64,000 nt of DNA from Limimaricola pyoseonensis (GCF_900102015.1 NZ_FNAT01000007.1:157364-221363), one strand, 5' to 3'. Shown: positions 35,166-44,818, numbered from the stretch's first letter. Numbers and translations are program-made. The notes: generated by a model from the letters alone, not told the origin.

Positions 35166-36373
35166 CCCTAGATGCAGCACAGGGCGGCCCCGATCTGCGG
35201 GGCCGCATCCGGGCCATGGTCCATGGGGTCGCCTTCGGCGACGCCATGGGCGCTCCGGTCGAGAAGCTTTCCGCCGCCGAGATCCGCGAACGCTATGGCC
35301 GCGTGACCTCGCTGCGCACGGCCTGGCACCGCGACGGCCAGGACGAGGTCCAGCGCAAGGGGCGGGTCCGCGGCCACGGCATCACCACCGACGACACCGC
35401 CATGACCCTGTCGCTGATGCGGATCTACGCGGCCGAGCGCCGGCACCTCGATGCCTGGGATATGGCGACTGGCATGGTGCGCGAGATCGCCTGGGAAAGC
35501 CGCTGGGTACCCGAGCTGCAGCGCGTGACGCCGCTGATCGAGCGGCTGTTCTACCCCGAGAAGTGGATCTTCCAGCGGCTGCAGCTGTCGGGCTGCGACC
35601 CGCGGCAGGGCGGGGTCGGCAACATGGTGAACTGCGGCGCGACCATGTACATCGCTCCGGTCGGCGCGGTGAACGCCTGCAACCCGCGCGCCGCCTATGA
35701 CGAGGCGATCAACTTCGCCGCCGGTCACCAGCAGAGCTACGGGCTCGAGGCCGCCGGGGCCTTCGCGGCCGCCGTCGCCCGCGCCTTCGTGCCCGGAGCG
35801 ACGCTGGACGAGGTGGTCCGGACCGCCCACGACCTCGCCCATGACGGCACCCGCTCCGCCATCGCCGAGGTCGTCGCCGCCGCCGAGGATCTCCGCCGGA
35901 AGGGCGCAGGCGCGGAGGAGGTGACCGAGGTGCTGCACCGGGCCATCGCGCCCTTCTCTCCGATGGGCGACGACGTGGCGCACGGCCCCGAGAAGGCGGG
36001 GCGCGCCACGGCCGCCTACCAGCCCTCGCGGCTGCTCTCGATCGAGGAGCTGCCGCTCGCTCTCGGCTTCTGCATCACCGCCGGGGGCGATTTCCGGCAG
36101 GCGGTCGTCGACGGCATCAATTCCGGCCGCGACACCGACTCCATCGGCGTGATGGTCGGCGCGATCCTCGGGGCCATGCACGGCCCCGAGGTGATCGACC
36201 CCGAGGACGCCGCGCTGCTCGACAGCGCCAACCGCCTGACCCTTGCCGCCGATGCCGACCGCTTCGCCGAGGCGGTGGCCGACATCATGGAAGGCGACGC
36301 CGCCCGCGCGACCGACATCGCGGCGGGGCGCCGGATCCTGCTTCAGACGACTTTCGAGAGGTCCGCCGAATGA
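35162..36373 (+). CDS. ADP-ribosylglycohydrolase-family protein 1
   Basis: A 403 aa protein of the DraG/ARH fold, a dinuclear-metal hydrolase of N- or O-glycosidic bonds to ribose-like sugars. Metal-binding motifs are visible: GVAFGDAMGAPVE (22-34), TDDT (76-79) and GRDTDSIG (322-329). The cytoplasmic protein follows a transporter gene with a GTGA overlap and is coupled to a second DraG-fold gene. It is therefore more likely a catabolic N-glycosidase acting on the imported compound than a protein de-ADP-ribosylase. The exact glycoside is unknown. Confidence 0.88.
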   Translation: MTLDAAQGGPDLRGRIRAMVHGVAFGDAMGAPVEKLSAAEIRERYGRVTSLRTAWHRDGQDEVQRKGRVRGHGITTDDTAMTLSLMRIYAAERRHLDAWDMATGMVREIAWESRWVPELQRVTPLIERLFYPEKWIFQRLQLSGCDPRQGGVGNMVNCGATMYIAPVGAVNACNPRAAYDEAINFAAGHQQSYGLEAAGAFAAAVARAFVPGATLDEVVRTAHDLAHDGTRSAIAEVVAAAEDLRRKGAGAEEVTEVLHRAIAPFSPMGDDVAHGPEKAGRATAAYQPSRLLSIEELPLALGFCITAGGDFRQAVVDGINSGRDTDSIGVMVGAILGAMHGPEVIDPEDAALLDSANRLTLAADADRFAEAVADIMEGDAARATDIAAGRRILLQTTFERSAE

Positions 36374-38439
36374 CCCCCGACACCATCCGCCAGAAGATCT
36401 ACGCGGGACTGATCGGCAAGGCCGTGGGCGTGCGCCTCGGCGCCCCGGTCGAGCCGACGGTCTGGGACCACGAACATATCCGGGAGGTCTATGGCGAGAT
36501 CGACGACTATGTCCGCGACTACCGCAACTTCGCCGCCGACGACGACACCAACGGCCCGCTCTTCTTCGTGCGGGCGCTATGGGACGAGGGCGACGCGCTG
36601 ACCCACGCCGCCGCGGGCCGCAACTGGCTGAACTACATCGCCGACGGGCACGGGATGCTCTGGTGGGGCGGTTTCGGCATCTCGACCGAGGAGACGGCCT
36701 ACCGCCATCTCCAGCAGGGCAGGACGCCGCCAGAGACCGGCAGCATCGCGCTGCGCGGCAAGGTCGAGGCCGAGCAGATCGGCGGCCAGATCTTCTCCGA
36801 TTGCTGGGGCTGGGTCTGCCCGGGCGATCCGGAGGAGGCCGCGCGGCTGGCCCGGATCATGGGCGCCGTGTCGCATGACGGCGAGGCGCTGGAAGGCGCG
36901 GCCTATGTCGCTGGCGCCACCGCCGCCGCCTTCACCGCGACCGACATCCACGAGGTGCACCGCAGGGCGCGGGCGCTGGTGGCCGACGGCTCGCATTACG
37001 CCCGGGTGATCGACGCGGTCGAGGCCTTCCACGCGGGCGAGCCTGCGGACTGGCGCGCCTGCTTTCACATGCTCGAACGCGATTTCGGCTACGACAAGTG
37101 GACCGGCGTCTGCCACGTGATCCCGAATGCGGGCGTGGTCGTTCTGGCGCTGCTCTATGGCGGCGGCGACATGCCCCGCACCGCCGCCATCGCCACCATG
37201 TGCGGCTGGGACACCGACTGCAACGCGGGCAACGCGGCGAACATCGCCGGGGTGCTGCAGGGCGTCCGGCCGCACTGGGCCAAGTGGCGGCGACCGATCA
37301 ACGACATCCTGATCACCTCGGCGGTGACCGGGTCCCTGAACATCGTCGACATGCCGTCGGCGGCCCGCGACATGGCGGTGCTCGCGCTGCGCCGCCGCGG
37401 CGATGCCGTCCCCGAGGGCTGGGCCGAGGCGGCCCTGTCCCGCGACGTCTTCTTCGACTTCGCCCTGCCGGGCGCGAGCCACGGCATCCGCGCCGAGGGC
37501 TCGCACCGGCTGCGCACGATACCGGGCCACCATGCCGGCGCGCTCGACGTGCAGATCGACCGCTGGGCGAAGGGCGACGCGGGCCGCGTGTTCTGGAAGC
37601 CCTTCTACCGGGAGGCGGATTTCGACGACAACCGCTACCGCCCGATGCTGTCGCCGGTCACGGCCTCGGGCCAGACCGTCACGGTCGAGCTGATGGGAAC
37701 GAAGGCGCTGGAAGGCCCGCGCGAGGTGCATTTCGTGCCCTATGTCCGGCTTGCCGCCAGCGGCGAGCGGATCGACCTCGCCGATTGGGCGCCGCTGCCC
37801 GAGGATTGGCAGGCGGTGCGCTTCACGCTGCCCGAAAGCGCCGAGGCGATCGACGAGATCGGCGTCCGCCTGGCGCAGCACGGCGAGGCGCGGGTGATGA
37901 TGTCCTGCCTGATCCGGTCCTTCCGCGTCACCGGCCCCGGCCACACCGTCATTTCGCCGGCCGAGGAGGCCGAGGAATGGGGGGCGGTCAGCCGGTTCAG
38001 CTTCAACCGCGGCGACTGGGGCCTCGAGGACGGCCGGATCATCGGCCGGACGACGAGCGACGCCGACCTCTGGACCGGCCACGCCTTCGCCACCGACCAG
38101 ACCGTCACCGCCCGGATCATGTGCATCGCGGGCGACAGCCATCTCGTCTCCGCGCGCGCGGCTGGGGCCCGGCGGTTCTATGCCGCGGGGATCGAGGCCG
38201 GCCGCGCCGTCATCCTCTGCGAGGATTTCGGCACCACCGTGCTGGCCGAGGCGCCGGTCACGGCCGGGGAGGAGGTGGAGCTGACCTTCAGCGCCATCGG
38301 CGAGCGGCTGTCCCTGTCGATCGACGGGCAGGAGTTTCTGACCGCAACCGACGGCCGCCATCCGCGCGGCATGGCCGGCCTGCGGCTCGGTGCGGCCGGC
38401 GCGATCGGCTGCACCGGTTTCGAGATCAGGGAGGGCTGA
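36370..38439 (+). CDS. ADP-ribosylglycohydrolase-family protein 2 with beta-rich C-terminal region
   Basis: A 689 aa protein. Residues 1 to about 330 are a DraG-fold domain with AGLIGKAVGVRLGAPVE (12-28), DDDT (57-60) and GWDTDCNAG (279-287). In the last motif, GRDTD is replaced by GWDTD and the following serine by cysteine. Residues about 340-689 are beta-rich and end with EFLTATDGRHPRGMAGLRLG, a pattern like a concanavalin/LamG-type carbohydrate-binding module. The fusion is about twice the usual DraG length. It overlaps the first hydrolase gene by ATGA and probably acts on the same or the next intermediate. Confidence 0.85.
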   Translation: MTPDTIRQKIYAGLIGKAVGVRLGAPVEPTVWDHEHIREVYGEIDDYVRDYRNFAADDDTNGPLFFVRALWDEGDALTHAAAGRNWLNYIADGHGMLWWGGFGISTEETAYRHLQQGRTPPETGSIALRGKVEAEQIGGQIFSDCWGWVCPGDPEEAARLARIMGAVSHDGEALEGAAYVAGATAAAFTATDIHEVHRRARALVADGSHYARVIDAVEAFHAGEPADWRACFHMLERDFGYDKWTGVCHVIPNAGVVVLALLYGGGDMPRTAAIATMCGWDTDCNAGNAANIAGVLQGVRPHWAKWRRPINDILITSAVTGSLNIVDMPSAARDMAVLALRRRGDAVPEGWAEAALSRDVFFDFALPGASHGIRAEGSHRLRTIPGHHAGALDVQIDRWAKGDAGRVFWKPFYREADFDDNRYRPMLSPVTASGQTVTVELMGTKALEGPREVHFVPYVRLAASGERIDLADWAPLPEDWQAVRFTLPESAEAIDEIGVRLAQHGEARVMMSCLIRSFRVTGPGHTVISPAEEAEEWGAVSRFSFNRGDWGLEDGRIIGRTTSDADLWTGHAFATDQTVTARIMCIAGDSHLVSARAAGARRFYAAGIEAGRAVILCEDFGTTVLAEAPVTAGEEVELTFSAIGERLSLSIDGQEFLTATDGRHPRGMAGLRLGAAGAIGCTGFEIREG

Positions 38440-38442
38440 GCG

Positions 38443-39507
38443 ATGGGCCGCATCCAGCTGGAAGGGGTCGGCAAGAGCTACGGCGGTGTCGACGTTCTCG
38501 ACGGCATCGACCTCGACATCGCGGATGGCGAGTTCGTCGTGCTGGTCGGGCCGTCGGGCTGCGGGAAGTCGACGCTCCTGCGCATGGTCGCGGGGCTGGA
38601 GGACATCTCCCGCGGCCGGATCGTGATCGACGGCAGGATCGCCAACCGCATTCCCGCGAAGGAGCGGGGGCTGGCCATGGTGTTCCAGTCCTACGCGCTC
38701 TACCCGCACATGAAGGTGGCCGACAACATGAGCTTCTCGCTCCGGCTGGCCGGGGCCTCCAAGGCGGAAATCGGGGCCAAGGTGCAGGAGGCGGCCGAGA
38801 TCCTCGGCCTCGGCCACCTGCTCGACCGCCTGCCCAAGGAACTGTCGGGCGGTCAGCGCCAGCGGGTCGCCATGGGGCGCGCCATCGTGCGCGACCCCGA
38901 GGCCTTCCTGTTCGACGAGCCGCTGTCGAACCTCGACGCCAAGCTGCGGGTGCGGATGCGGTCCGAGATCAAGAAACTGCACCAGAAGCTGGGCAAGACG
39001 ACGCTCTACGTCACGCATGACCAGACCGAGGCGATGACCATGGCCGACCGGATCGTGGTGCTGAACGATGGCGGCATCGCGCAGATGGGCCCGCCCTCCG
39101 AGCTTTACGACAACCCCGTCTCCGAGTTCGTGGCAAGCTTCATCGGCTCGCCCGAGATCAGCCTGTTCCGGGCCATGTCGGCAGGGCCCGAGGCGCGCCA
39201 TGTGCAGCTGAGCGGTGGCACGACGATGCCGCTGCCGCGCCCGCTCGACCTGCCCGAAGGGCGGGCCGTCACCTACGGCATCCGGCCCCAGACCATCACG
39301 ATGGCCGAGGATGGCCCGGAGGCCGTGGTGCAGTTGGTGGAGCCGACCGGAGAGACCGCCGACGTGACGCTGACCGTCGCCGGGCAGGACATGGTGGCGG
39401 TGTTGCCCGCCAAGGCCCGCCTGTCGCCGGGCGACCGGATCGCGCTGGGCGTCCCGGCGGACCGGGCGCTCGTCTTCGACCCCGAGACCGGGGGGCGCCT
39501 GCTGTGA
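38443..39507 (+). CDS. Carbohydrate ABC ATPase, MsmK/UgpC type
   Basis: A 354 aa ATPase: Walker A GPSGCGKST (36-44), Q-loop FQSYALYPHM, signature LSGGQRQR, Walker B FLFDEPLSNLDAKL, switch HDQTEA, then a C-terminal regulatory OB domain (residues about 240-354). LplBC-type permeases often share a distant ATPase; here a dedicated one lies in the operon, 3 nt after the second hydrolase stop. Confidence 0.92.
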   Translation: MGRIQLEGVGKSYGGVDVLDGIDLDIADGEFVVLVGPSGCGKSTLLRMVAGLEDISRGRIVIDGRIANRIPAKERGLAMVFQSYALYPHMKVADNMSFSLRLAGASKAEIGAKVQEAAEILGLGHLLDRLPKELSGGQRQRVAMGRAIVRDPEAFLFDEPLSNLDAKLRVRMRSEIKKLHQKLGKTTLYVTHDQTEAMTMADRIVVLNDGGIAQMGPPSELYDNPVSEFVASFIGSPEISLFRAMSAGPEARHVQLSGGTTMPLPRPLDLPEGRAVTYGIRPQTITMAEDGPEAVVQLVEPTGETADVTLTVAGQDMVAVLPAKARLSPGDRIALGVPADRALVFDPETGGRLL

Positions 39508-40721
39508 GCTGGGCCGAGACCGACTGGCAACCGGGCGCGACCGGCCCGCTTTCGGGGCTGCGCGTGCTCGACCTGTCGCGGCTGGTCGCGGGGAACATGA
39601 CCTCGCTGCAGATGGCCGATTTCGGCGCCGACGTGGTCAAAGTGGAGCCGATCCCCGCCGGTGATCCGCTGCGAGCCTGGAAACAGGCCGGTGTGCCGAG
39701 CTTCTGGAAGGTCTATGGCCGCAACAAGCGGTCGCTCGGCCTCGACTTCCGGGACCCGGCGGCGGGCGATGTCCTGCGCCGGCTGATCGCCGGCAGCGAC
39801 GTGGTGATCGAGAACTTCCGCCCCGGCACACTCGAGCGGATGGGGCTGGCGCCGGACGACCTGCTCGCCCGGCATCCGCAGCTCGTGCTGCTGCGGGTCT
39901 CCGGCTTCGGCCAGTCCGGGCCCTATTCCAGGCGCCCCGGCTTCGGCACGCTGATCGAGGCGATGTCGGGCTTCGCCGCCCGGAACGGCGAGCCGGAGGG
40001 CCCGCCCTTGCTGCCGCCTCTGGCGCTGGCCGACATGATCGCCGGCCTCTACGGCGCCCATGCCGTCGCGATGGCGCTGCGGGCGCGGGATGCGGGGCAG
40101 GGGGGGCAGGTGATCGACCTCTCGCTTCTGGAGGCGATGACCTCGGTCCTCGGGCCGGAGGCGCTCGACCAGCTGCTGACCGGCGTGCCGAAGCCACGGG
40201 TCGGCAACGGCTCCAACACCTCGAGCCCGCGCAACGCCTACCGGACCCGCGATGGCGCATGGATCGCGGTGTCGGGGTCGATGCAGTCGATGGCGGAAAG
40301 GCTGTTCCACGCCATCGGCCGGGCCGACATGGTCGACGACCCGCGGTTTCGCACCAATGCCGACCGGGTCGCCCATCGCGCCGAGGTGGACGCGGCGGTG
40401 GCGGCATGGTTCGCGGAGCGCGACCGCGACGAGGCGCTGGCCCTCATGGACGCCGCCGGCGTCACCGCCGCACCGATCTACGACAGCGCCGACATCGCGC
40501 GCGACCCGCATTTCCGGGACCGGGGCGTCTACGTCGCCCTGCCGGACGGGGACACCGGCGCGTCCGTGCAGCACAGCCCCTTGCCCCGGATGTCCGCGAC
40601 ACCGGGCAGCCTGCGCCGGCCCGCTCCGGGCATCGGCGAGGACGGGGCGGAGATCCTTTCGGAGATCGGCTTCTCGCCGGACGAGATCGCCAATCTGCGG
40701 AAGGCGGGGACGATCGCATGA
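39504..40721 (+). CDS. CaiB/BaiF-family CoA-transferase
   Basis: A 405 aa family III CoA-transferase with the N-terminal LSGLRVLDLSRLVAGNM and VKVEPIPAGDPLR, the RNKRSLGLDFR loop that contacts CoA, and the probable catalytic aspartate D177 in LALADMIAGLYG. It moves CoA between an acyl-CoA donor and a carboxylic acid through an aspartyl anhydride. GTG overlaps the ATPase stop. Coupled to a CitE-type lyase, it should activate an acid released from the imported substrate. Confidence 0.9.
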   Translation: MSWAETDWQPGATGPLSGLRVLDLSRLVAGNMTSLQMADFGADVVKVEPIPAGDPLRAWKQAGVPSFWKVYGRNKRSLGLDFRDPAAGDVLRRLIAGSDVVIENFRPGTLERMGLAPDDLLARHPQLVLLRVSGFGQSGPYSRRPGFGTLIEAMSGFAARNGEPEGPPLLPPLALADMIAGLYGAHAVAMALRARDAGQGGQVIDLSLLEAMTSVLGPEALDQLLTGVPKPRVGNGSNTSSPRNAYRTRDGAWIAVSGSMQSMAERLFHAIGRADMVDDPRFRTNADRVAHRAEVDAAVAAWFAERDRDEALALMDAAGVTAAPIYDSADIARDPHFRDRGVYVALPDGDTGASVQHSPLPRMSATPGSLRRPAPGIGEDGAEILSEIGFSPDEIANLRKAGTIA

Positions 40722-41587
40722 GCTGGCGTTCGCTGCTCTACGTGCCGGCCAACGTGCCGCGCTTTCTCGAGCGCGCGCAGGCCCGCGGCGCCGATGCGCT
40801 GATCCTCGACCTCGAGGATGCCGTGCCGGACGCGGAGAAGTCCAGGGCGCGGGACCTTCTGGTCGCGCATTGGGACGGGCTGGCGCAGGGATCCGCGCAG
40901 CTGGTCGTCCGGATCAACGCCGACCTGCTCGAGGCGGCCCGCGACCTCGACGCCGTGGTCCGCCCCGGCCTCAAGGGGCTTTACGTCGCCAAGGCCCGCG
41001 GCGCCTCGATGATCGCCTGGCTGGCCGCGGCGCTCGACCGGCTCGAGGCGGAGCGCGGCATGCCTGCGGGCGGCATCGGCCTCGTGCCGCTTCTGGAGGA
41101 CCCGACCGCCATCGAGAGGGCGTTCGAGATCGCCGTCGCGCCGCGCGTTCGGGCGCTTGCCTTCGGGTCCGAGGACTACGCCGCCGCCTGCGGGATGGAG
41201 CCCACGCCGGAGGCCCTGCTCTATGCCCGGCAGAGGCTCGTTTCCGCGGCCCGCGCGGCCGGTGTCGCACCCCTGGGGCTGCTGGACAGCGTGGCCCGGC
41301 TTGACCATGACGACCTCGCCGATCTCGTGCGGCGGTCACGGGCCTTTGGCTTCGCCGGGGCCAGCGCCATCCACCCGGACACGATCGCCGCGCTGAACGC
41401 GGGCTTCCTGCCCGGCGCGGACAGCGTCGCCTGGGCCGAAGCGGTGTTGCAGATGCTGGCGGCGGCGCAGGCGGACGGTCGCGGTACCGCCCGGCTGGGG
41501 GGGCGGATGATCGACGCGCCGATGGCCCGGCGCGCCCGGGACATCCTGGCGATGGCCGCGACGCGCGGGGGCCGGGAAGCCGGGTGA
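40718..41587 (+). CDS. CitE / malyl-CoA lyase family protein
   Basis: A 289 aa HpcH/HpaI-CitE fold protein: LYVPANVPRFLERAQARGAD, LILDLEDAVPDAEK (metal-binding and CoA-contact acidic cluster), GLVPLLEDP and FGSEDYAAACG. Members cleave citramalyl-, malyl- or related beta-hydroxyacyl-CoA thioesters to acetyl-CoA (or propionyl-CoA) and an oxo acid. It overlaps the CoA-transferase stop by ATGA and ends the operon, fitting a transferase-then-lyase pair. Whether this gives pyruvate or glyoxylate cannot be told. Confidence 0.88.
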   Translation: MSWRSLLYVPANVPRFLERAQARGADALILDLEDAVPDAEKSRARDLLVAHWDGLAQGSAQLVVRINADLLEAARDLDAVVRPGLKGLYVAKARGASMIAWLAAALDRLEAERGMPAGGIGLVPLLEDPTAIERAFEIAVAPRVRALAFGSEDYAAACGMEPTPEALLYARQRLVSAARAAGVAPLGLLDSVARLDHDDLADLVRRSRAFGFAGASAIHPDTIAALNAGFLPGADSVAWAEAVLQMLAAAQADGRGTARLGGRMIDAPMARRARDILAMAATRGGREAG

Positions 41588-41661
41588 CACGCCACGGTCG
41601 CGGGGCCTTGGGCGATGTCCTCGCGCGTGGTGGAGCGCCTGCCGCGAGGCGTGATTGCGCG

Positions 41662-41704
41662 GGTCGCGCCGGCCGGACCGGCCCATCACAGGGCCGGGGC
41701 GACC
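41662..41704. terminator. Convergent-gene hairpin
   Basis: GGTCGCGCCGGCC (41662-41674) pairs with GGCCGGGGCGACC (41692-41704) apart from one position. An alternative inner hairpin GGCCC/GGGCC with loop ATCACA exists. It lies between convergent operons ending at 41587 and 41751 and may stop transcription from both sides, although no T-run is present. Confidence 0.45.
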
Positions 41705-41750
41705 TCGGCCGCCCCGGCATGCGTCATCGCTGTGTCGGCCCTCTTTCCCG

Positions 41751-44700
41751 TCAGGCCACCGCCGGTTCGGGTCGCGCATCCGCCCGGCGCTCCGACCTGG
41801 CGAAGAAGACGTAATAGAAAACCGGCGCCGCGATCAGGGTGAGCACGCTGGCGAAGGCCAGCCCGCCCATGATCGTCACCGCCATCGACACGAAGAAGGC
41901 GTCCGACAGGAGCGGCAGCATCCCGAGGATCGTCGTCGCCGCCGCCAGCACCACCGGCCGCAGGCGCGACACGCAGGCGGTGACGATCGCCTCCTTCAGC
42001 GCCACGCCCTCGGCCCGGACGAGGTCGATCTCCTCGACCAGCACGATGCCGTTCTTGATCAGCATCCCCGACAGCGACAGCAGGCCCAGAAGCGCCGTGA
42101 AGGTGAAGGGCAGGCCGGTGCCGAGAAGCCCCAGCGCCACGCCGTTGACCGACATCGGCACCAGCAGCCAGATGATCACCGGCTGGCGGATCGCGTTGAA
42201 CAGCAGCACCGAGATCAGCACCATCACCAGAAGCGACAGCGGCAGCTGCCGCCCGAGGCTCTCCTGCGCCTCGGCCGAGTTCTCGAACTCGCCGCCCCAG
42301 TCGAGCGCGTAGCCCGCCGGCAGCTCGACCGCCTCCACCGCGGCGCGGATCTCCGAGAACACCTCGGCGGCGGTGCGCTCGGGCGGGATGTCGGCGCCGA
42401 CGGTCAGGGTCAGCACCCGGTCGCGGCGATGCACCAGCGTGTTCTGCACCTCGTGATCGAGGCCGTCGATCACCTGCTCGACCGACAGGAAGTGCCGCCC
42501 GGTCTCCGACCAGACCGGCTGGTCGCGCAGGCCGACATCGGCGTCGCGCGGCAGCCGCACGGTGATCGGGATCAGCCGCTCGCCCTCGCGGTAGACGCCC
42601 GCGGCGATGCCGTCGGTGGCGAAGCGCAGCGCGGTGGCGAGGTCGTCGCGGCTGACGCCGGCGCTCTGCGCGCGCTCGTCGGCATAGGCGGGCCGGATCA
42701 CCAGCTCGGGCTCGCGCCAGTCGGTGCGCGCATCGAGCACGTTGGGCGAGGCCGCCTCCATGGCGGCGATCACCTCGGCGCCGACGGCGCGCAGCACCGC
42801 CGGGTCGGGGCCCGAGACCCGCGCCTCGATCGGGTCGCCGCCGCCGGGGCCGAAGACCAGCCGCTCGGTGCGGAACTCGCCCGCGGGCAGGGCGCTGCGG
42901 CCGAAGGCCTCGAGATCGGCGCGCAGCTCCGGGATCTCCTCGATCGAGCCGGTGCGGATGATCATGTGGCCGTAGCTCGGGTTCGGCTTCTGCGCCGAAT
43001 AGGTCAGCATGAAGCGGCTCGCGCCCTGGCCGGCATAGGTGGTGACCGAGACGACCTCGTCACGCTCCGACAGCCACGCCTCGATGGTCGAGAGATCCTC
43101 CGAGGTCTCGTGGATCGTGCTGCCCTGCGGCAGCTTGTAATGCACGAAGAACAGCGGCGTGTTGGAGTTCGGGAAGAACTGCTGGCGGATCTGGCCGAAG
43201 CCCACGAAGCAGGCGGCGGTGATGCCGATCAGCGCGAGGATCACCAGCCAGCGCGCCTTGAGCGCGCCGCGCAGCAGGGTGGCGTAGCCGCGAAACAGCG
43301 CGCCGTCATAGGCGCCCGCGCCGCCGGCCGTGCCGCGCTTGAAGAAGTAGTGCCCGAGCAGCGGCGTCACCGTGATCGCCAGCACCCAGCTCAGCAGCAG
43401 CGAGATGCCGATCACCGCGAAGAGCGAGAACATGAACTCGCCCGTCGCGTCGGGGCTGAGACCGATGCCCGCGAAGGCCATGATGCCGATCACCGTCGCG
43501 CCCAGGAGCGGCACCTGTGTCTTGCCCGCGGTCTCGGTCGCCGCCTCGCGCGAGGATCGGCCGCCCAGCATCGCGACCTGCATGCCCTCGGCCACCACGA
43601 TGGCGTTGTCGACCAGCATGCCCATCGCGATGATCAGCGCGCCGAGCGAGATCCGCTCCATCTCGATCGCGAAGATCGCCATGAAGAACAGCGTGCCGAC
43701 CACGGTCAGCAGCAGGGTCGTGCCGACCACCATCGCCGCGCGCCAGCCCATGAACAGCGCCAGCACCAGCACCACGATGCCGACCGACATGGCGAGGTTG
43801 ACGAGGAAGGCGTTCGAGGCCTCGTCGACCACCTCGTGCTGCTGGTAGACCGGGTGCAGCTCGACCCCGGCCGGCATCTCGACGAAGAGCTCGCCAAGCC
43901 GCGCATCGACCCGCTCGCCCACGGCGACGATGTTCTCGGTCGAGAGCCCCGCCACGCCGAAGGTGAAGGCCTCGGTGCCGTCGTGGCGGATCATCAGCGA
44001 AGGCTGCTCGACCCGGCCGCGCTGGACCTGCGCCACGTCGTAGAGGTTCAGCACCTCGCCGCCGACGCCGACCGAGAGGCCCGAGATCTCCGAGACGCTG
44101 TCAGAGCCCTCGGGCGCCTCGATGATGGTGCGCTGCCCGTCGCGGTCGACCGTGCCGGCCGGCACCACCGAATCCGCCGCGGAGATCGCGCCGACCAGCG
44201 CCTGCGGCGGCAGGTTGCGCGCCGTCGACAGCGCCAGCTCCGGCTCGACGAAGATCGCCTCCTGCGGCAGGCCGGCCAGCTCCACGTCGGCCACGCCCTC
44301 GACCGCCAGCAGCTCGCGCCGCAGCCAGGTGGCGAGGCGGTGCAGCTCGGCGTCGTCAAAGCCGGGCGCGGTGACGGCGTAGTAGAGGCCGAACACGTCG
44401 CCGAAGCCGTCATTGACCAAGGGCTGGCCCGCGCCCTGCGGCAGGTCGCGGCCGGCGTCGCGCAGCTTGGCGCGCAGCTTGGTCCAGATGTCGGGCAGGG
44501 CCTCGCCGTCATAGGTGGACTTGATCTCCACCTCGATCAGCGAGCGGCCGGGCTGGTTGACCGAGGTGATGGTGTCGACCTCGCCCATCTGCTGGATCGC
44601 CGATTCCAGCGGCTCCGAGATCTCGCGGGCCACCTGTTCGGCCGAGGCGCCGGGATAGCCGGTGGAGATCACCGCCTGCTTGATGGTGAAGGCCGGGTCC

Positions 44701-44807
44701 TCGAGCCGGCCCAGCGTGGCGAAGCCCCAGATGCCGCCCATCAGGCAGCCCAGGATCACCAGCCATGTCAGGATCGGCTTCTCGATCGACGCGCGCGCGA
44801 TGCCCAT
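41751..44807 (-). CDS. RND efflux transporter inner-membrane subunit
   Basis: A 1018 aa RND pump. It starts with IEKPILTWLVILGCLMGGI, the first helix of the AcrB class, and has two large periplasmic loops. The proton-relay helix reads MGMLVDNAIVVAEGM: D400 is kept, but the second aspartate of the AcrB pair is asparagine. It should export hydrophobic or amphiphilic compounds across both membranes using the fusion protein encoded 11 bp upstream. No outer-membrane factor gene is present, so a TolC-like protein elsewhere is needed. Confidence 0.92.
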   Translation of the reverse strand: MGIARASIEKPILTWLVILGCLMGGIWGFATLGRLEDPAFTIKQAVISTGYPGASAEQVAREISEPLESAIQQMGEVDTITSVNQPGRSLIEVEIKSTYDGEALPDIWTKLRAKLRDAGRDLPQGAGQPLVNDGFGDVFGLYYAVTAPGFDDAELHRLATWLRRELLAVEGVADVELAGLPQEAIFVEPELALSTARNLPPQALVGAISAADSVVPAGTVDRDGQRTIIEAPEGSDSVSEISGLSVGVGGEVLNLYDVAQVQRGRVEQPSLMIRHDGTEAFTFGVAGLSTENIVAVGERVDARLGELFVEMPAGVELHPVYQQHEVVDEASNAFLVNLAMSVGIVVLVLALFMGWRAAMVVGTTLLLTVVGTLFFMAIFAIEMERISLGALIIAMGMLVDNAIVVAEGMQVAMLGGRSSREAATETAGKTQVPLLGATVIGIMAFAGIGLSPDATGEFMFSLFAVIGISLLLSWVLAITVTPLLGHYFFKRGTAGGAGAYDGALFRGYATLLRGALKARWLVILALIGITAACFVGFGQIRQQFFPNSNTPLFFVHYKLPQGSTIHETSEDLSTIEAWLSERDEVVSVTTYAGQGASRFMLTYSAQKPNPSYGHMIIRTGSIEEIPELRADLEAFGRSALPAGEFRTERLVFGPGGGDPIEARVSGPDPAVLRAVGAEVIAAMEAASPNVLDARTDWREPELVIRPAYADERAQSAGVSRDDLATALRFATDGIAAGVYREGERLIPITVRLPRDADVGLRDQPVWSETGRHFLSVEQVIDGLDHEVQNTLVHRRDRVLTLTVGADIPPERTAAEVFSEIRAAVEAVELPAGYALDWGGEFENSAEAQESLGRQLPLSLLVMVLISVLLFNAIRQPVIIWLLVPMSVNGVALGLLGTGLPFTFTALLGLLSLSGMLIKNGIVLVEEIDLVRAEGVALKEAIVTACVSRLRPVVLAAATTILGMLPLLSDAFFVSMAVTIMGGLAFASVLTLIAAPVFYYVFFARSERRADARPEPAVA

Positions 44808-44818
44808 GGTCCCGCCCC

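Noticed and set aside
36577..39201. An 874-codon minus-strand open frame
   Set aside because: Antisense to the DraG-fold and ATPase genes; no recognisable protein segments.
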